Counted from the first letter of the stretch, positions 43,460 to 53,211 are shown. The stretch is 64,000 bases of DNA from Joyebacterum sp964521425 (GCA_964521425.1 CAZFRO010000008.1:50712-114711), one strand, 5' to 3'. The notes: a model not told the origin generated them from the sequence alone. A program made the numbers and translations.

Positions 43460-44298
43460 CAGTAGGTTGCCACGAAGGCCACGCTGAGACCGGCCGCATC
43501 ATCGGGCACTCCGAATTCGAGACCGATGTCGGCAGCAGCAGTGTGGCTCAGAGTCTCATGTCCTCTGGCAAGAATGAACGAGTCTACGGCGCTCACGATG
43601 TGATTCAGGAGCGCGGCCATCATGAAATACCGCGCCTGTCTGAGCGAGGTGTTGCTGTCCTTCCGCATCCCCCAATACTCGTTGCGGAGTTCCAGCGCCT
43701 CCGAGGTCGGCTCGTTCGGGACGCCGTCGCCGCCCCACCACGGCCAGTAGACGTCGTACTTGCCTATGTCCTCGTAGAATTCCTGCGATCCGAAATCAGC
43801 AAGCGGCCGGCATCCGTTGGCGTAGTCGTGTGGAGATTCGGAGCAATTCTCGTTGTAGAACTCCATGTAGCTTCCCAGATCCCAGTTGACATCTGCGAAC
43901 GACTCGTAGTCGCCCCGCTCGTCAATGCCCTGCTTGTCCAGCACGTAGAACCCGCTCCACATCGCGACCTCGGCGAGGAGAAAGAGATAACCTCGCTTCT
44001 CACCCTGGACGAGTTCGCCGCTACCGGGGACCGCGAGCGAGATGAGGAACATCATCGAGGGATCGTGCCCGGACTCGACTGGGGCGTCGCTGGCTCCGCC
44101 GACCGACAGCAACTCGGCCCTGGCATCGAGCGACGAGATCAGCATGAGATCCGAACGCATGTTCGTCCCCTGTGAAACAGAGGCGCCCGGCACGGAGGAG
44201 CCCGGCACATCAGCAGCACCAGAGGCTCCAGGCACAAGCGCAAGAGTCACGGCGCACATGATAGCGAGTCTGATCGATTGCCTGGGCTCTAGTCTCAC
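43459..44298 (-). CDS. Exported DUF5683-like protein (paralogue 2)
   Basis: 279 residues with a signal peptide (LAIMCAVTLALVPGASGA). The core FLISLAVPGSGELVQGEKRGYLFLLAE parallels VLPGWGEMYTGNDGRGRAFMAAE in the neighbouring protein, and ARYFMMAALLNHIVSAVDSFILA parallels its final helix region. The two genes therefore look like an old tandem duplication. The middle part, rich in Tyr/Trp/Asp (about 130-200), differs. Ten bases separate it from the upstream M6 protease gene. Function unknown. Confidence 0.7.
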   Translation of the reverse strand: MRLEPRQSIRLAIMCAVTLALVPGASGAADVPGSSVPGASVSQGTNMRSDLMLISSLDARAELLSVGGASDAPVESGHDPSMMFLISLAVPGSGELVQGEKRGYLFLLAEVAMWSGFYVLDKQGIDERGDYESFADVNWDLGSYMEFYNENCSESPHDYANGCRPLADFGSQEFYEDIGKYDVYWPWWGGDGVPNEPTSEALELRNEYWGMRKDSNTSLRQARYFMMAALLNHIVSAVDSFILARGHETLSHTAAADIGLEFGVPDDAAGLSVAFVATY

Positions 44299-44307
44299 GG
44301 TTTCCCT

Positions 44308-47300
44308 CTATCTGACAACTGCAACCTTCATAATCCTCTGCTCGGTCCGCTCTCTCTCCCGGAGTTCCCCGAACGGCGTAGGCAGACCCACGCGCGCTTC
44401 GACACGCACCAGATAGAGCCCACCGGCGATGGATGATATGTCCCATACGAATTCGTTCACCGTCGGAACGCCATCGATCTCCACGCTCTCGATGACCTGC
44501 CCAGTCACATCCAGCATCTCGATACTGAGCTCGGCCGCCTCCTCGAGGAAGACACGAACGGTAAGATCCGCACCGTGCGCTGGATTCGGGTAGCAGTACG
44601 TGCGCTCGAGAGCCATGAGTGTCTCTGTCTCATCGTACGCACCGAGAAGGAGTGAATCAGCATAGCAGCCCGTGCCTGCGGCGTTCCCGGCCTCGGTCGA
44701 CCATACGATTCCCTCGTTCACGCAGTCGGACGGCATCTGATAGAAGAGGATCCGTCCACCGACACCCGCGACCATGACATCCAGTTTCTCGTCGCCGTCC
44801 GCATCCCCGATCCACGGTGTACCGAGCGAGACATCCGATGAAAGAGGCCAGCCTTCGAGCATCTCCCCTGTCACACCGTCCCACGCGAACAGACTGCCAC
44901 CCGGTCCTCCGACGACCACATCCGTGGTCCCATCGGAGTCGATATCACCAACAAGTGGTGAGGATGGCGTGGCGCGCAGGCTGTCTCCTGCGGAGAACCC
45001 CAGGGGCCAGTTCTCGACGGCCGTCCCGTTCATCCTGATACCAATCACGCTACGTCTGCCGGCCGGGACAAGCGTCTCAAGGTAGCCGTCGCCATCGATG
45101 TCTCCGAGAGAAATCCGCCCGATGATCTCGGCGCCGATATCTACAGGCCAGCCGGGAAGCTCATTGCCGTCCGAGTCCCATGCGCAAACGACGCCGTCTG
45201 ATCCTGCCGCCATCACCTCCGGGCGACCGTCCGCGGCGCGGTCTATGTCGCCTATCACAATGCCTGCGGTCTCCTGAAGCCATGAGTCCACGATGACTGG
45301 CCAACCGGGAAGCGTTGTTCCGTCCGATCTGATAGCGGCGATCCAACCTCTGTTGGTGGTCGACATCACGAGATCGTCCGCACCGTCGCCATCAAGATCA
45401 CCGGCGGCAAGCGTCACATCGTCCAGGACCAGATGGCCGAACGAGTAGGGGGAATAGCCGACGTGCTGACCGAGGGCATCGACGATGGTCACCTGCCCCC
45501 CCCGAGACACGGTTGCGATCTCAGGTCTGCCGCCGCCCTCGAGCTGTGCGACGAGAGGAGCTCCACTGGCCTGTCCGCCTATATCAAGAGGGAAGCTAAC
45601 TGACACGAGGTCGGCGATCCCGTCGCCGCTATCGTCCCGTCCGTGCCAGGCGTAGAGAAGACCATCGTCTGACGCGACGATCACGTCGGCCGCGCCGTCG
45701 CCGTCAAGATCCGCGAGAGCGGGCGCATGTGAGATGCCCCCGGGGGCCATGGCGATGAAGCCGAACGGTCCCGCGCAGTCAGGCATCACCGGTGATCCGT
45801 CGGCGTGCCACGCATAGACCAGGCCGGTCGTCGTGGCCACCACGACCTCCATATCACCATCGCCGTCGAGGTCCGCGACGCGCGGCGTCAACTCACCGAC
45901 GGGATCCTCTACCTCTATCGGCCACCCGTCCTTCCATCGATCGAAATGTACCGATGCCGTCATGATGGAGTCAGAGTCCGAGATCCCGGAGATCGAGATG
46001 TAGCTCTTGGCTCCCAGATTATCATCTGTCGAGGGGAACGTGTCCCAGGAGAACGTGTCGTTGTTCTCGGCGAAGAACGGATCGTACTTGCTGCCCGCCC
46101 AGTAGAAGCTGGATATGTTGCCGAGGTCCATGATCCCGTCGGCCTCCTCAACGGCGACTCCAAGGCGATGACGATCGGCATTGACCCAGTTGTACGGAAG
46201 GAGTCCCGGCGTCACGCGCGTGTCGTCCACGTGGTAGATGAGAAGCCCGGGGCCCGGGAGAAGGAAATCGTACTCATGATTGACGGGGCATATGGGATCC
46301 TGACAGCCGGGATCGACCGGGCCCAGCACGACACCCCGTTCCTGCTCAATGGCAACGAGGTTGTCCTTGCCGATGTCATCCATGCGGTTCTCAAGAAGGA
46401 AGTACTCGGTGCTCGTGATCGGGATCTTGAAGAGCCTGGCGCCGCCGCTTCTGAGAACGGACGCTTTGATGGCGATCTCCTCAGTCTCCTCGGTGATGAC
46501 CACGGGATCCGTCCACCCGAGGTACTGGAGTGACCAACCGCAGGGCGGAACCGGAATGAGGCCGTATGCCCATCCCCAAGGCGTGTTCATGCCTATCCGT
46601 CCCCCGGAATCCATGAGTCCCCAGTATCCGATCGCGGGGAAGAAATTCGACGTGTTGTAGAGATCGGGCAACCCGATGATGTGACCCACCTCGTGGGCGA
46701 GCGTCCCGTTCAGAACGATGGTGAGCCCATCCTGACTCGAGGTCTCGGGCATGATCGCCGCACCCCAGATCTCGTGCGCTCCATCGTTAACGAGGATCGG
46801 CTCGCCGAGCGCGATGTGCGCCGAGGGAAGATCGAACGGCGAGTTCTGATACACATCGCTCTGCCAGTCGGCGCCGGCGTGAAAGACGACGTACCCGTCG
46901 TACTCGGAGAAGTCTATGTTGTCCGTCGTGTCGGCGGCTGCGAAGGCGTCGCGTATGAAGGACTCCACCTGGCTTACATACCAGACCTGGTTCTCCAGGT
47001 AGTCGTGGTAGTAACCCATGTCGTGCGGCAGAACGTAGACCTCACCGGACTCGGCCGGAGCAACAGTGAACTCCAGATCGAGCGCTCCGTGCGAGACGGA
47101 TTCGTAGTAGCTCTCAAGCGCCGTCATGTGAAGCTCAAAATACTCCAGGTCATGCGGCGGACCATCGAAGGTCGCACCGTCCCACTCGGAGAGATCGAAT
47201 GTACCGTTTCCTGTGCTCAGCGGATCGGTGTCAGGCTGAAACTGCACGCGCAGCGCCAGAAGGCGCACGAGCGTCCGGTCACCGCGCGCCTGCCCTCTCG

Positions 47301-47481
47301 CCCGCGCCAGTTCTATCGCGCTTACACGGGCCGGCTGGCTCGGGAAATACTTGGACGTGACCGCCTGGAGTTCCTCAAGATCGACCTCGCTGCTCTTGCT
47401 GCAGATAAGCGTTGACGCAGCACCCGCAGAAGACGCAGTCGCAAGCAGTATCACAACCAGAATGGCCGCGCTCAATCTCAT
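44308..47481 (-). CDS. Secreted M6-family metalloprotease with FG-GAP repeats and C-terminal sorting domain
   Basis: 1057 residues from the ATG at 47481 (an ATG seven codons upstream is possible). A signal peptide leads into an M6 (immune-inhibitor-A-like) peptidase domain with the zinc motif HEVGHIIGLPD (first His about 263). From about 520 to 925 there are about eight FG-GAP/VCBS repeats, several with the calcium-loop sequence DLDGDG or DIDGDG and GxVYAW endings: a beta-propeller. The last about 85 residues (CYPNPAHG...GLYLVRVEA) are a type-IX-like sorting domain. It is the clear cargo candidate for the adjacent PorU/PorV-like proteins. Confidence 0.92.
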   Translation of the reverse strand: MRLSAAILVVILLATASSAGAASTLICSKSSEVDLEELQAVTSKYFPSQPARVSAIELARARGQARGDRTLVRLLALRVQFQPDTDPLSTGNGTFDLSEWDGATFDGPPHDLEYFELHMTALESYYESVSHGALDLEFTVAPAESGEVYVLPHDMGYYHDYLENQVWYVSQVESFIRDAFAAADTTDNIDFSEYDGYVVFHAGADWQSDVYQNSPFDLPSAHIALGEPILVNDGAHEIWGAAIMPETSSQDGLTIVLNGTLAHEVGHIIGLPDLYNTSNFFPAIGYWGLMDSGGRIGMNTPWGWAYGLIPVPPCGWSLQYLGWTDPVVITEETEEIAIKASVLRSGGARLFKIPITSTEYFLLENRMDDIGKDNLVAIEQERGVVLGPVDPGCQDPICPVNHEYDFLLPGPGLLIYHVDDTRVTPGLLPYNWVNADRHRLGVAVEEADGIMDLGNISSFYWAGSKYDPFFAENNDTFSWDTFPSTDDNLGAKSYISISGISDSDSIMTASVHFDRWKDGWPIEVEDPVGELTPRVADLDGDGDMEVVVATTTGLVYAWHADGSPVMPDCAGPFGFIAMAPGGISHAPALADLDGDGAADVIVASDDGLLYAWHGRDDSGDGIADLVSVSFPLDIGGQASGAPLVAQLEGGGRPEIATVSRGGQVTIVDALGQHVGYSPYSFGHLVLDDVTLAAGDLDGDGADDLVMSTTNRGWIAAIRSDGTTLPGWPVIVDSWLQETAGIVIGDIDRAADGRPEVMAAGSDGVVCAWDSDGNELPGWPVDIGAEIIGRISLGDIDGDGYLETLVPAGRRSVIGIRMNGTAVENWPLGFSAGDSLRATPSSPLVGDIDSDGTTDVVVGGPGGSLFAWDGVTGEMLEGWPLSSDVSLGTPWIGDADGDEKLDVMVAGVGGRILFYQMPSDCVNEGIVWSTEAGNAAGTGCYADSLLLGAYDETETLMALERTYCYPNPAHGADLTVRVFLEEAAELSIEMLDVTGQVIESVEIDGVPTVNEFVWDISSIAGGLYLVRVEARVGLPTPFGELRERERTEQRIMKVAVVR

Positions 47482-47591
47482 CTCGTCCTCCGCCCCTCTC
47501 ATTCGTCAATCGGTGGCTCAGATACTCGCGCCGGCACAATCGGGCACCATGCCAGGTGCCTGGCTTGCCGGCGCAGTGTGTTGATGCTCTC

Positions 47592-48575
47592 CTAGAATGT
47601 CGCAGTCAGCGAGAACCTGAATGGACGCTTGAGCCCTTCTGCCTGCGGAACATTCGCGAGATCGAACGCGAAGTTACGGTACTTGAGCCCCATCCCGAAC
47701 GCGAAGTCCTTCACCTCGCCGTCCTCATCGTACACGTAGCCGATGCGCAGGCCCAGAAGATCGAAATAGCGATACTCCGCACCAAGATTGAGGATAACGC
47801 CCGTGGACTGATCCACGATGTCCTCGATGATGACAAGCGACTTATTGTAGTCGGCACACACCATGATCGTGTTCATCTCATCCGAGATGACCATGTAGGA
47901 GACGCCGGCCTTGAGATTCCGCGGCAGAGGATCGGACTGCTCCTCGTCGATGTATGCGATTCTCGGTCCGATGTGCTGCAAGACCCCACCGAACCTGAGC
48001 TTGCCGTCCCACATACGATAGAGCACACCCAGATCGGCCGCGAACGTCGTCCCCGCCCCCTTCTGCTGATCCTGCGTGTACTGGGCGGGAGCGAGATTGA
48101 CGTAGACGAACTTGAGATTGAGACCAAGCGCCAGATTGTCCGTCAGGAGAGTGCCGTAGGCCACGGACGGTATGATTTCGTAGGAACTGAACGTACCTAT
48201 GGGGTCCGGACTGTCCGGATCAGTGGCTATCTGCTCTCCGTACGTCAGATAAATCAGAGACGCCCCGACCGTGCCCAGCCCCTCAACCCGCTGCGCGTAC
48301 GCCGCATACTCATAGTAGACATCGTCCCAGTCGGGAACCAGCTGCGTATGCATGAGCGTCACATTGTATTCGTTCTCGATGAACGCAAGTCCAGCAGGGT
48401 TCCACGAGACTGCGCTTGCATCCTCCGCGACAGCCACGTAGCAGTCACCCATTCCGGCCGGCCTGGCGCCAGGCTGGATGTAGAGTGACTGAGCCCCACC
48501 GATCGACACCTGCGCGTGTGCCGGCAGAGCGATCGTGAGCGCCAGCAGCCCCAACAGTATTTTGGTTCTCAGCAT
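47592..48575 (-). CDS. PorV/PorQ-like (UPF0164) outer-membrane protein
   Basis: 327 residues with a signal peptide (LLGLLALTIALPAHA). The mature start SLYIQPGARPAGMGDCYVAVAEDASAVSWNPAGLA carries the family pattern (GAR..GMG.A.VA.A.D..A..WNPAGLA) of PorV/UPF0164 proteins related to the FadL fold. The end is RPFRFSLTATF with a terminal Phe. In Bacteroidota PorV shuttles type IX cargo from the translocon to the attachment complex with PorU. Its position between the PorU-like gene (33 bases upstream) and a cargo-like M6 protease supports that role here. The alternative is an unrelated UPF0164 barrel. Confidence 0.85.
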   Translation of the reverse strand: MLRTKILLGLLALTIALPAHAQVSIGGAQSLYIQPGARPAGMGDCYVAVAEDASAVSWNPAGLAFIENEYNVTLMHTQLVPDWDDVYYEYAAYAQRVEGLGTVGASLIYLTYGEQIATDPDSPDPIGTFSSYEIIPSVAYGTLLTDNLALGLNLKFVYVNLAPAQYTQDQQKGAGTTFAADLGVLYRMWDGKLRFGGVLQHIGPRIAYIDEEQSDPLPRNLKAGVSYMVISDEMNTIMVCADYNKSLVIIEDIVDQSTGVILNLGAEYRYFDLLGLRIGYVYDEDGEVKDFAFGMGLKYRNFAFDLANVPQAEGLKRPFRFSLTATF

Positions 48576-48608
48576 GTCCCGGTCTCTCCCCTCGGTTGTC
48601 TACGAGAA

Positions 48609-51600
48609 CTATCTCATAATGACTGCTCTGCCGACCGCCTCGGCCTTATCGCCTCGGTAGCTCTTGGACACAGCAGAAACCCTGTACAGATAGACTCCAT
48701 TAGCCAGCTCATCCCCCACGTGATCTCTGCCATCCCAGAAGACCTGATTGGCTCCCGCGGTAGCATCAATGTCATCCAGCGTTACGATCCTCCTGCCACC
48801 CACCGTGAAGATGTCGATCCTGACATCCGCGGCCACCGATAGCTGGAAGAGTATGTGGGTGCCTTCCCTCCCGATGTCCGGGAACGGATTCGGGTGGTTG
48901 GCTACATTCCGTATCTCAAAATCAGTGGTCGTGATGACCTCGAACCAGAGATCCTCACTCCGTCTGTTGCCGACGTTGTCGCTCGCGGAGAGCGAGAGCG
49001 AATGCCCACCGAGCGACATTGACGGAAGATCGTACTCGAACGACCCGCTGCGGAAATCTCCAAGGTCGCAGATGAACTCATCTGTCAGATCGGTCGAATC
49101 GCCGCTGTCGATCTGGAGGATGATGCCACGTCCACCACCCTCTGTCGCCAGGTTGATCCCGCTGTCGTCGGAGAGCGAGATCTTCAGCGTCGCGCTCGGC
49201 AGAACCGACACTCCACCACCCTCGAATTCAAGAGCAATATCCGGTCCGGTGTGGTCCGTGACCTCCACCGAATCCACGAGCCCCACGCCCTCCAGCGAGA
49301 AGGCCCCATCGGTGTCACTGCCATAGCCGTATGCGCGAATCCTCGCGTACGGACCCTCGCGCGACGCGGTCGAGACGACGAACTCCGTCGCCATCACACC
49401 GTCCGAAACCACGACCGGCCCTCGGAAGATCGTCTCTCCCGGAAGCGAATAGTCGACGTGATATCCGCCCGGTATCTGAGTGTACCCCGTCGTGTCTGCG
49501 CTCTCCGAAACTCGCACAAGCGCAACCCCGTCAAGGCTCTCGATGGCGCCGCTTCCGTCACCGTCGACCTGAATCGTCGCTCCGCGCCTCATCGGGAGGT
49601 CATCGGAGGCAAGAACACCGCCTCCCGCGGGCGCGGCCAGGGTCAGACCCGGGTCGCCGAGAACAACGAACTTCGAGTTGTTCCACCACGTGGACAGCGA
49701 GCCCCACATTGAGAATGCAATCTGGAACGCGCTCCCCACGTCCATCACGGCCCCAGGGCTTGTCAGCTGATATCCAAACATGGCCCCGAAGAAGTCGCGG
49801 TTGAAATTGGCGTTCTGACTCGCCCCCGAATCTCTCGTGCTTCCGATTGAGATGATGGAACCACCCCTTGCGGATTTCGCGAGAGCCTCACCCAGGGAAT
49901 CGACGGTCTCGTTATCGAACTTATTCAACCTGCACGAAGCGGCAAAGAAGAGAGGCAGGACATCGATGTTGCTCAGGAGCGAGACGTCGTCATACAGGAA
50001 GACCGACTCATGGGCGATGACGATCTCGCTGCCGTGCCCCGTGTAGTTCAGGAGCAGGGCGCCCTCATTCCACGCATCGATAACGGCGGCCCGGGCGGCG
50101 GGCTTCACCGAGCCTACTTTGTCGTATTCCATGAGATAGATCTTCTGCCGGTCCAGAGGGAAAGGCAGGATGTCAGTAGCCAGCTGCTCCGTCTGCTCGG
50201 TGTGCATCCACTCGGTCGTATTCGTAGATGAGTATTCGTCATCGGCCACGAGGATCGCTGTGTTCTTCCAGAGACCCAGTTGCTCGTCCAGCTCGTATCG
50301 CTCGATCTTGTCCACCATTGTCGCCGCTTCCGCGGGCGTGTCGACAGACAGCCGCCCGAGAGCGATGTTCATATCACACCGATTGGAGTCCTCAAAGCAG
50401 GCGTACCAGACGTCGGTCGGCCAGTACAGCGGCTCGAATGACACAGCGCTTCGGCGCGTATATCTCACGGGAATGTGCGTCGGAATGCTTGATGAGGCGT
50501 ATCCGCGAGGGTCGGGCGTCCCGCCACCGATCAGGATCGCATGAGTGGGCGGCACAGCCTCATTCTCCCAAGTGTACTTCAGGTAGTCTCTGATGGCGGT
50601 CGGATCGACAAGGCCCCACGAGAATTCGTCGTAGACGTCGGAGACCTTCACCAATCTGACATCGAAGCTCCCTCCAGCAGCACTCTCCCTGAGGCTCTTG
50701 AGCCGCGCTGCCTCATCGTAGAAGTCGTCGTGAGCAACCATGATGTAGTCGTGTCCACCCGGCGTTCTCAGGTCCGCGGGCTCATCCAACTCCAGTGACG
50801 GCGTCAAGTACGCCGATGATGAGATCGCCGCATACGATGCTGTGTCTGCAGCTTCGTCCTGGAACACAACGGCGCCGTCCATGCGGCCACTGTCCGATAG
50901 GCCGCGCTTCACGCGGCCACTGTCCGATAGGCCGCGCGCACTCTCTTGAATCCCTCGTGAAACGCCCGGTATCGTTCGGACGGTGAACTTGTCGATGATC
51001 TTGTAGACGGCGGCATCCGTGTCCTGGAATCCCGTGACGGTGTACTCCACAATCCCCGTTCTGTCGGAGCTGCCGAAGAAGGCGCGATCATTGGTCGCGA
51101 CCAGGTCCCTCCAGTATGTGATATCGAACCAGTCGATAAGGATCGACTCGTCGGTCGCGTCAGGAATGTCGCGCGGAAGGTAGATCTCAAGCGTGTTGTA
51201 ACCCTCATTGATGGAGACGTCGCGAACCTCGAATCTCATGTCCCAGTAGCCCTCCCAGAGGGCATCGTGTGCCACTACTCCGTTCAGGGAGAAGATGGCA
51301 TGGTGATCCGGATTGGGATAGAAAGAGCTGTTCCCGTAGACGCTCGCCGCGAGACCGCCGAGCGAGTCGGTCCTGACGTGACTCAGCTCCTTGTGGAAGT
51401 AGCGACGACTCTCACTCGCTGTCATCTCGTGCCAGAACCAGTTATCGGACTTGCCCTGACGCATGACGATGTTGTTCTCAAAGTGCGCGCGCACTCTGTG
51501 AGCATCAGCGTGATTCGGCGTTGGCGAATTCTGCAGGTCGTCCTCTTCCATGCGCAACGGGTCGGCACTGAATCCCGACGACGTGCCGTGGTTCTCCCAT

Positions 51601-52697
51601 GTCAGCCAAGAGACGCCCTCGTTCGCGAAGTGGTTCTCATGGTAGGGCTCGACTGGATCCTCAGCATCGAATTCAGTCGACCACCCGTCGACGCCCAGCG
51701 CGTAGAAGATCACGCGATCACCGGGATCGAACAGGCCATCTCCCTCACCCGACACTTGAATCGTGCACTCGTTCATCCAGTCGGGACGTGGTTCGAACAC
51801 GGAGGGTGGCATCGAGAGCCCCCCCCCGCTGAACACGCGAATGGTCGCAGGATCGATCGAACCGGCTTGAACACCGAGAGAGACGAGCGCCTCGTAGGGA
51901 ACACTATAGAATCCCCCCTCCGAGATCGACATCTTCACCCAGTTGGACGACGTGTTGAAGGAATCCTCATCGCGACGACCAGGAGCTTCCGGACGACCGC
52001 CGACACGGCGCCAGGCCCTGCCGCTTTCGTAGTTCAGGAGGGCCGAGCGGAACATAGTCTCCCGTCGCGGCGCGTCTTCACGTGGGCGGCCATCTTCACT
52101 CGCAGTACCTCTCTTAAGCCCACCGAATGTCAGCCTCGCCTCGATCCTCCCCTGTGAGACAAGGGTGTTCAGGGCCGGGTCGAACTGGACAGGGTGGAAC
52201 TCGACTACGACAACGCGCTGGGTCGCAAACCACCGGGGTCCTTCGATACTCGCGGCGGAGGGGGGCCAGAGACCGGACGTCTCATAGACGCTACCCTCCT
52301 GCCACTCGTACCCGCTGAGTTCACCCGCCGGCACCTGCACAAGAGACGCAGCTGGAGCAACACGGACACCTTCAGTCAACTCGATTCCGTCCGTCGTCAG
52401 CTGGAGTTCGATCGCCTCGCAGTCGGGGACGGCAACCATGACCCGGATACATGGAAGGTCGGGACTGCCGGGACTCGCCATCAACCGCGAGTGAGGCAGC
52501 AGAACCGAGATGTAGTCGCCATCATCTGTGGTGAGAGTTGTGAGAATCGGCTTCCCGGGCTCGCACACGAGGGTGATACCGACCTCGTTCGACTCCACGA
52601 GCGTTACCGGGGCCGTCACCGCCGCCAGGGGGCCTGTCAGGGATACGATCAGGATCGCCGACAACACGACTGCCGGGAGAGAACTTCGATACGTCAC
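48609..52697 (-). CDS. PorU-like C25 (gingipain-type) cysteine peptidase / type IX sortase
   Basis: 1362 residues. Signal peptide at the N-terminus, beta-rich prodomain-like region to about 640, C25 catalytic domain about 645-1020, then Ig-like parts. The catalytic pair is visible: His888 in NYTGHGSE and Cys922 in FFAASCRLNKFD. The C-terminus (NHPNPFPDIG through ELANGVYLYRVSA) is a FlgD-like/type IX sorting domain. PorU is the sortase that removes sorting tails and attaches cargo to the surface; its length is near the family norm. A 20-residue insertion (about 587-606) comes from two copies of a palindromic DNA repeat, encoding RGLSDSGR twice. It could alternatively be a secreted C25 peptidase cargo. 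Confidence 0.85.
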   Translation of the reverse strand: MTYRSSLPAVVLSAILIVSLTGPLAAVTAPVTLVESNEVGITLVCEPGKPILTTLTTDDGDYISVLLPHSRLMASPGSPDLPCIRVMVAVPDCEAIELQLTTDGIELTEGVRVAPAASLVQVPAGELSGYEWQEGSVYETSGLWPPSAASIEGPRWFATQRVVVVEFHPVQFDPALNTLVSQGRIEARLTFGGLKRGTASEDGRPREDAPRRETMFRSALLNYESGRAWRRVGGRPEAPGRRDEDSFNTSSNWVKMSISEGGFYSVPYEALVSLGVQAGSIDPATIRVFSGGGLSMPPSVFEPRPDWMNECTIQVSGEGDGLFDPGDRVIFYALGVDGWSTEFDAEDPVEPYHENHFANEGVSWLTWENHGTSSGFSADPLRMEEDDLQNSPTPNHADAHRVRAHFENNIVMRQGKSDNWFWHEMTASESRRYFHKELSHVRTDSLGGLAASVYGNSSFYPNPDHHAIFSLNGVVAHDALWEGYWDMRFEVRDVSINEGYNTLEIYLPRDIPDATDESILIDWFDITYWRDLVATNDRAFFGSSDRTGIVEYTVTGFQDTDAAVYKIIDKFTVRTIPGVSRGIQESARGLSDSGRVKRGLSDSGRMDGAVVFQDEAADTASYAAISSSAYLTPSLELDEPADLRTPGGHDYIMVAHDDFYDEAARLKSLRESAAGGSFDVRLVKVSDVYDEFSWGLVDPTAIRDYLKYTWENEAVPPTHAILIGGGTPDPRGYASSSIPTHIPVRYTRRSAVSFEPLYWPTDVWYACFEDSNRCDMNIALGRLSVDTPAEAATMVDKIERYELDEQLGLWKNTAILVADDEYSSTNTTEWMHTEQTEQLATDILPFPLDRQKIYLMEYDKVGSVKPAARAAVIDAWNEGALLLNYTGHGSEIVIAHESVFLYDDVSLLSNIDVLPLFFAASCRLNKFDNETVDSLGEALAKSARGGSIISIGSTRDSGASQNANFNRDFFGAMFGYQLTSPGAVMDVGSAFQIAFSMWGSLSTWWNNSKFVVLGDPGLTLAAPAGGGVLASDDLPMRRGATIQVDGDGSGAIESLDGVALVRVSESADTTGYTQIPGGYHVDYSLPGETIFRGPVVVSDGVMATEFVVSTASREGPYARIRAYGYGSDTDGAFSLEGVGLVDSVEVTDHTGPDIALEFEGGGVSVLPSATLKISLSDDSGINLATEGGGRGIILQIDSGDSTDLTDEFICDLGDFRSGSFEYDLPSMSLGGHSLSLSASDNVGNRRSEDLWFEVITTTDFEIRNVANHPNPFPDIGREGTHILFQLSVAADVRIDIFTVGGRRIVTLDDIDATAGANQVFWDGRDHVGDELANGVYLYRVSAVSKSYRGDKAEAVGRAVIMR
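50881..50940. repeat. Two tandem 30-bp copies of the GC palindromic repeat, in frame within the PorU-like gene
   Basis: Copies lie at 50881-50910 and 50911-50940. Each has GCGGCC, an 11-base centre and GGCCGC. Compared on the minus strand with the repeat at 36177-36263, about 24 of 29 positions agree, including both palindrome arms. The 30-base unit length keeps the reading frame and encodes a repeated RGLSDSGR segment. Confidence 0.85.
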
Positions 52698-53164
52698 GCT
52701 GAGTCCTCCTCGCCAGCGGCACCGGTGAATGCAGAACTCACAGCGCTCCGATTGATAACACCGACGACGCGGTTCTCCTCGTCTACGACGGGCAGGAGAA
52801 CGTGCTTGTTGTTGAGCATTATCGCGGCGACCTTCATCATGGATGTCTCGGGACCGACCGTATGTGGGCCGGCATGCATGACATCCTCAGCGAGGAAGAG
52901 CGTCGGCTCGATCTCCGACATCGTCTGCGCTTCGATCGTTCCGAGATCATCGAGAAAAGCGAGATCATCGAACATGGAAAGATAGTGCGGAAGGAATATG
53001 TTTATGAGCTCTTCGTGCGTGACCACGCCGAGCAGGCGGCCGTCCCCATCTACGACCGGGACGCCGGTGATTCGGTGGCATCTCAGAAGATCCGCGATTT
53101 CAGCGATGTTCGCCGACCGTCCGACAGTGACTACGTTCTTCGTCATGTAGTCGCGCGCCTTCAT
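52694..53164 (-). CDS. CBS-domain pair protein
   Basis: 156 residues made of two CBS motifs. The first (about 5-60) contains KARDYMTKNVVTV and RITGVPVVDGDGRLLGVVT. The second (about 90-150) contains AEDVMHAGPHTVGPETSMMKVA and KHVLLPVVDEENRVVGVINR. Such Bateman modules bind adenosine nucleotides and regulate partner proteins. No catalytic domain is attached. The stop overlaps the start of the PorU-like gene by four bases, and a PtsN-like gene lies 47 bases upstream. Role unknown. Confidence 0.9.
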   Translation of the reverse strand: MKARDYMTKNVVTVGRSANIAEIADLLRCHRITGVPVVDGDGRLLGVVTHEELINIFLPHYLSMFDDLAFLDDLGTIEAQTMSEIEPTLFLAEDVMHAGPHTVGPETSMMKVAAIMLNNKHVLLPVVDEENRVVGVINRSAVSSAFTGAAGEEDSA

Positions 53165-53211
53165 GTTCCCCCATTCCGGCTGGGCGATTCCTCGCGCCCT
53201 CTGTCAGGCGC

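Noticed and set aside
48609..52697. Frameshift or assembly error at the duplicated RGLSDSGR segment
   Set aside because: The reading frame is open across both repeat copies and downstream catalytic motifs are in frame, so the insertion appears genuine.
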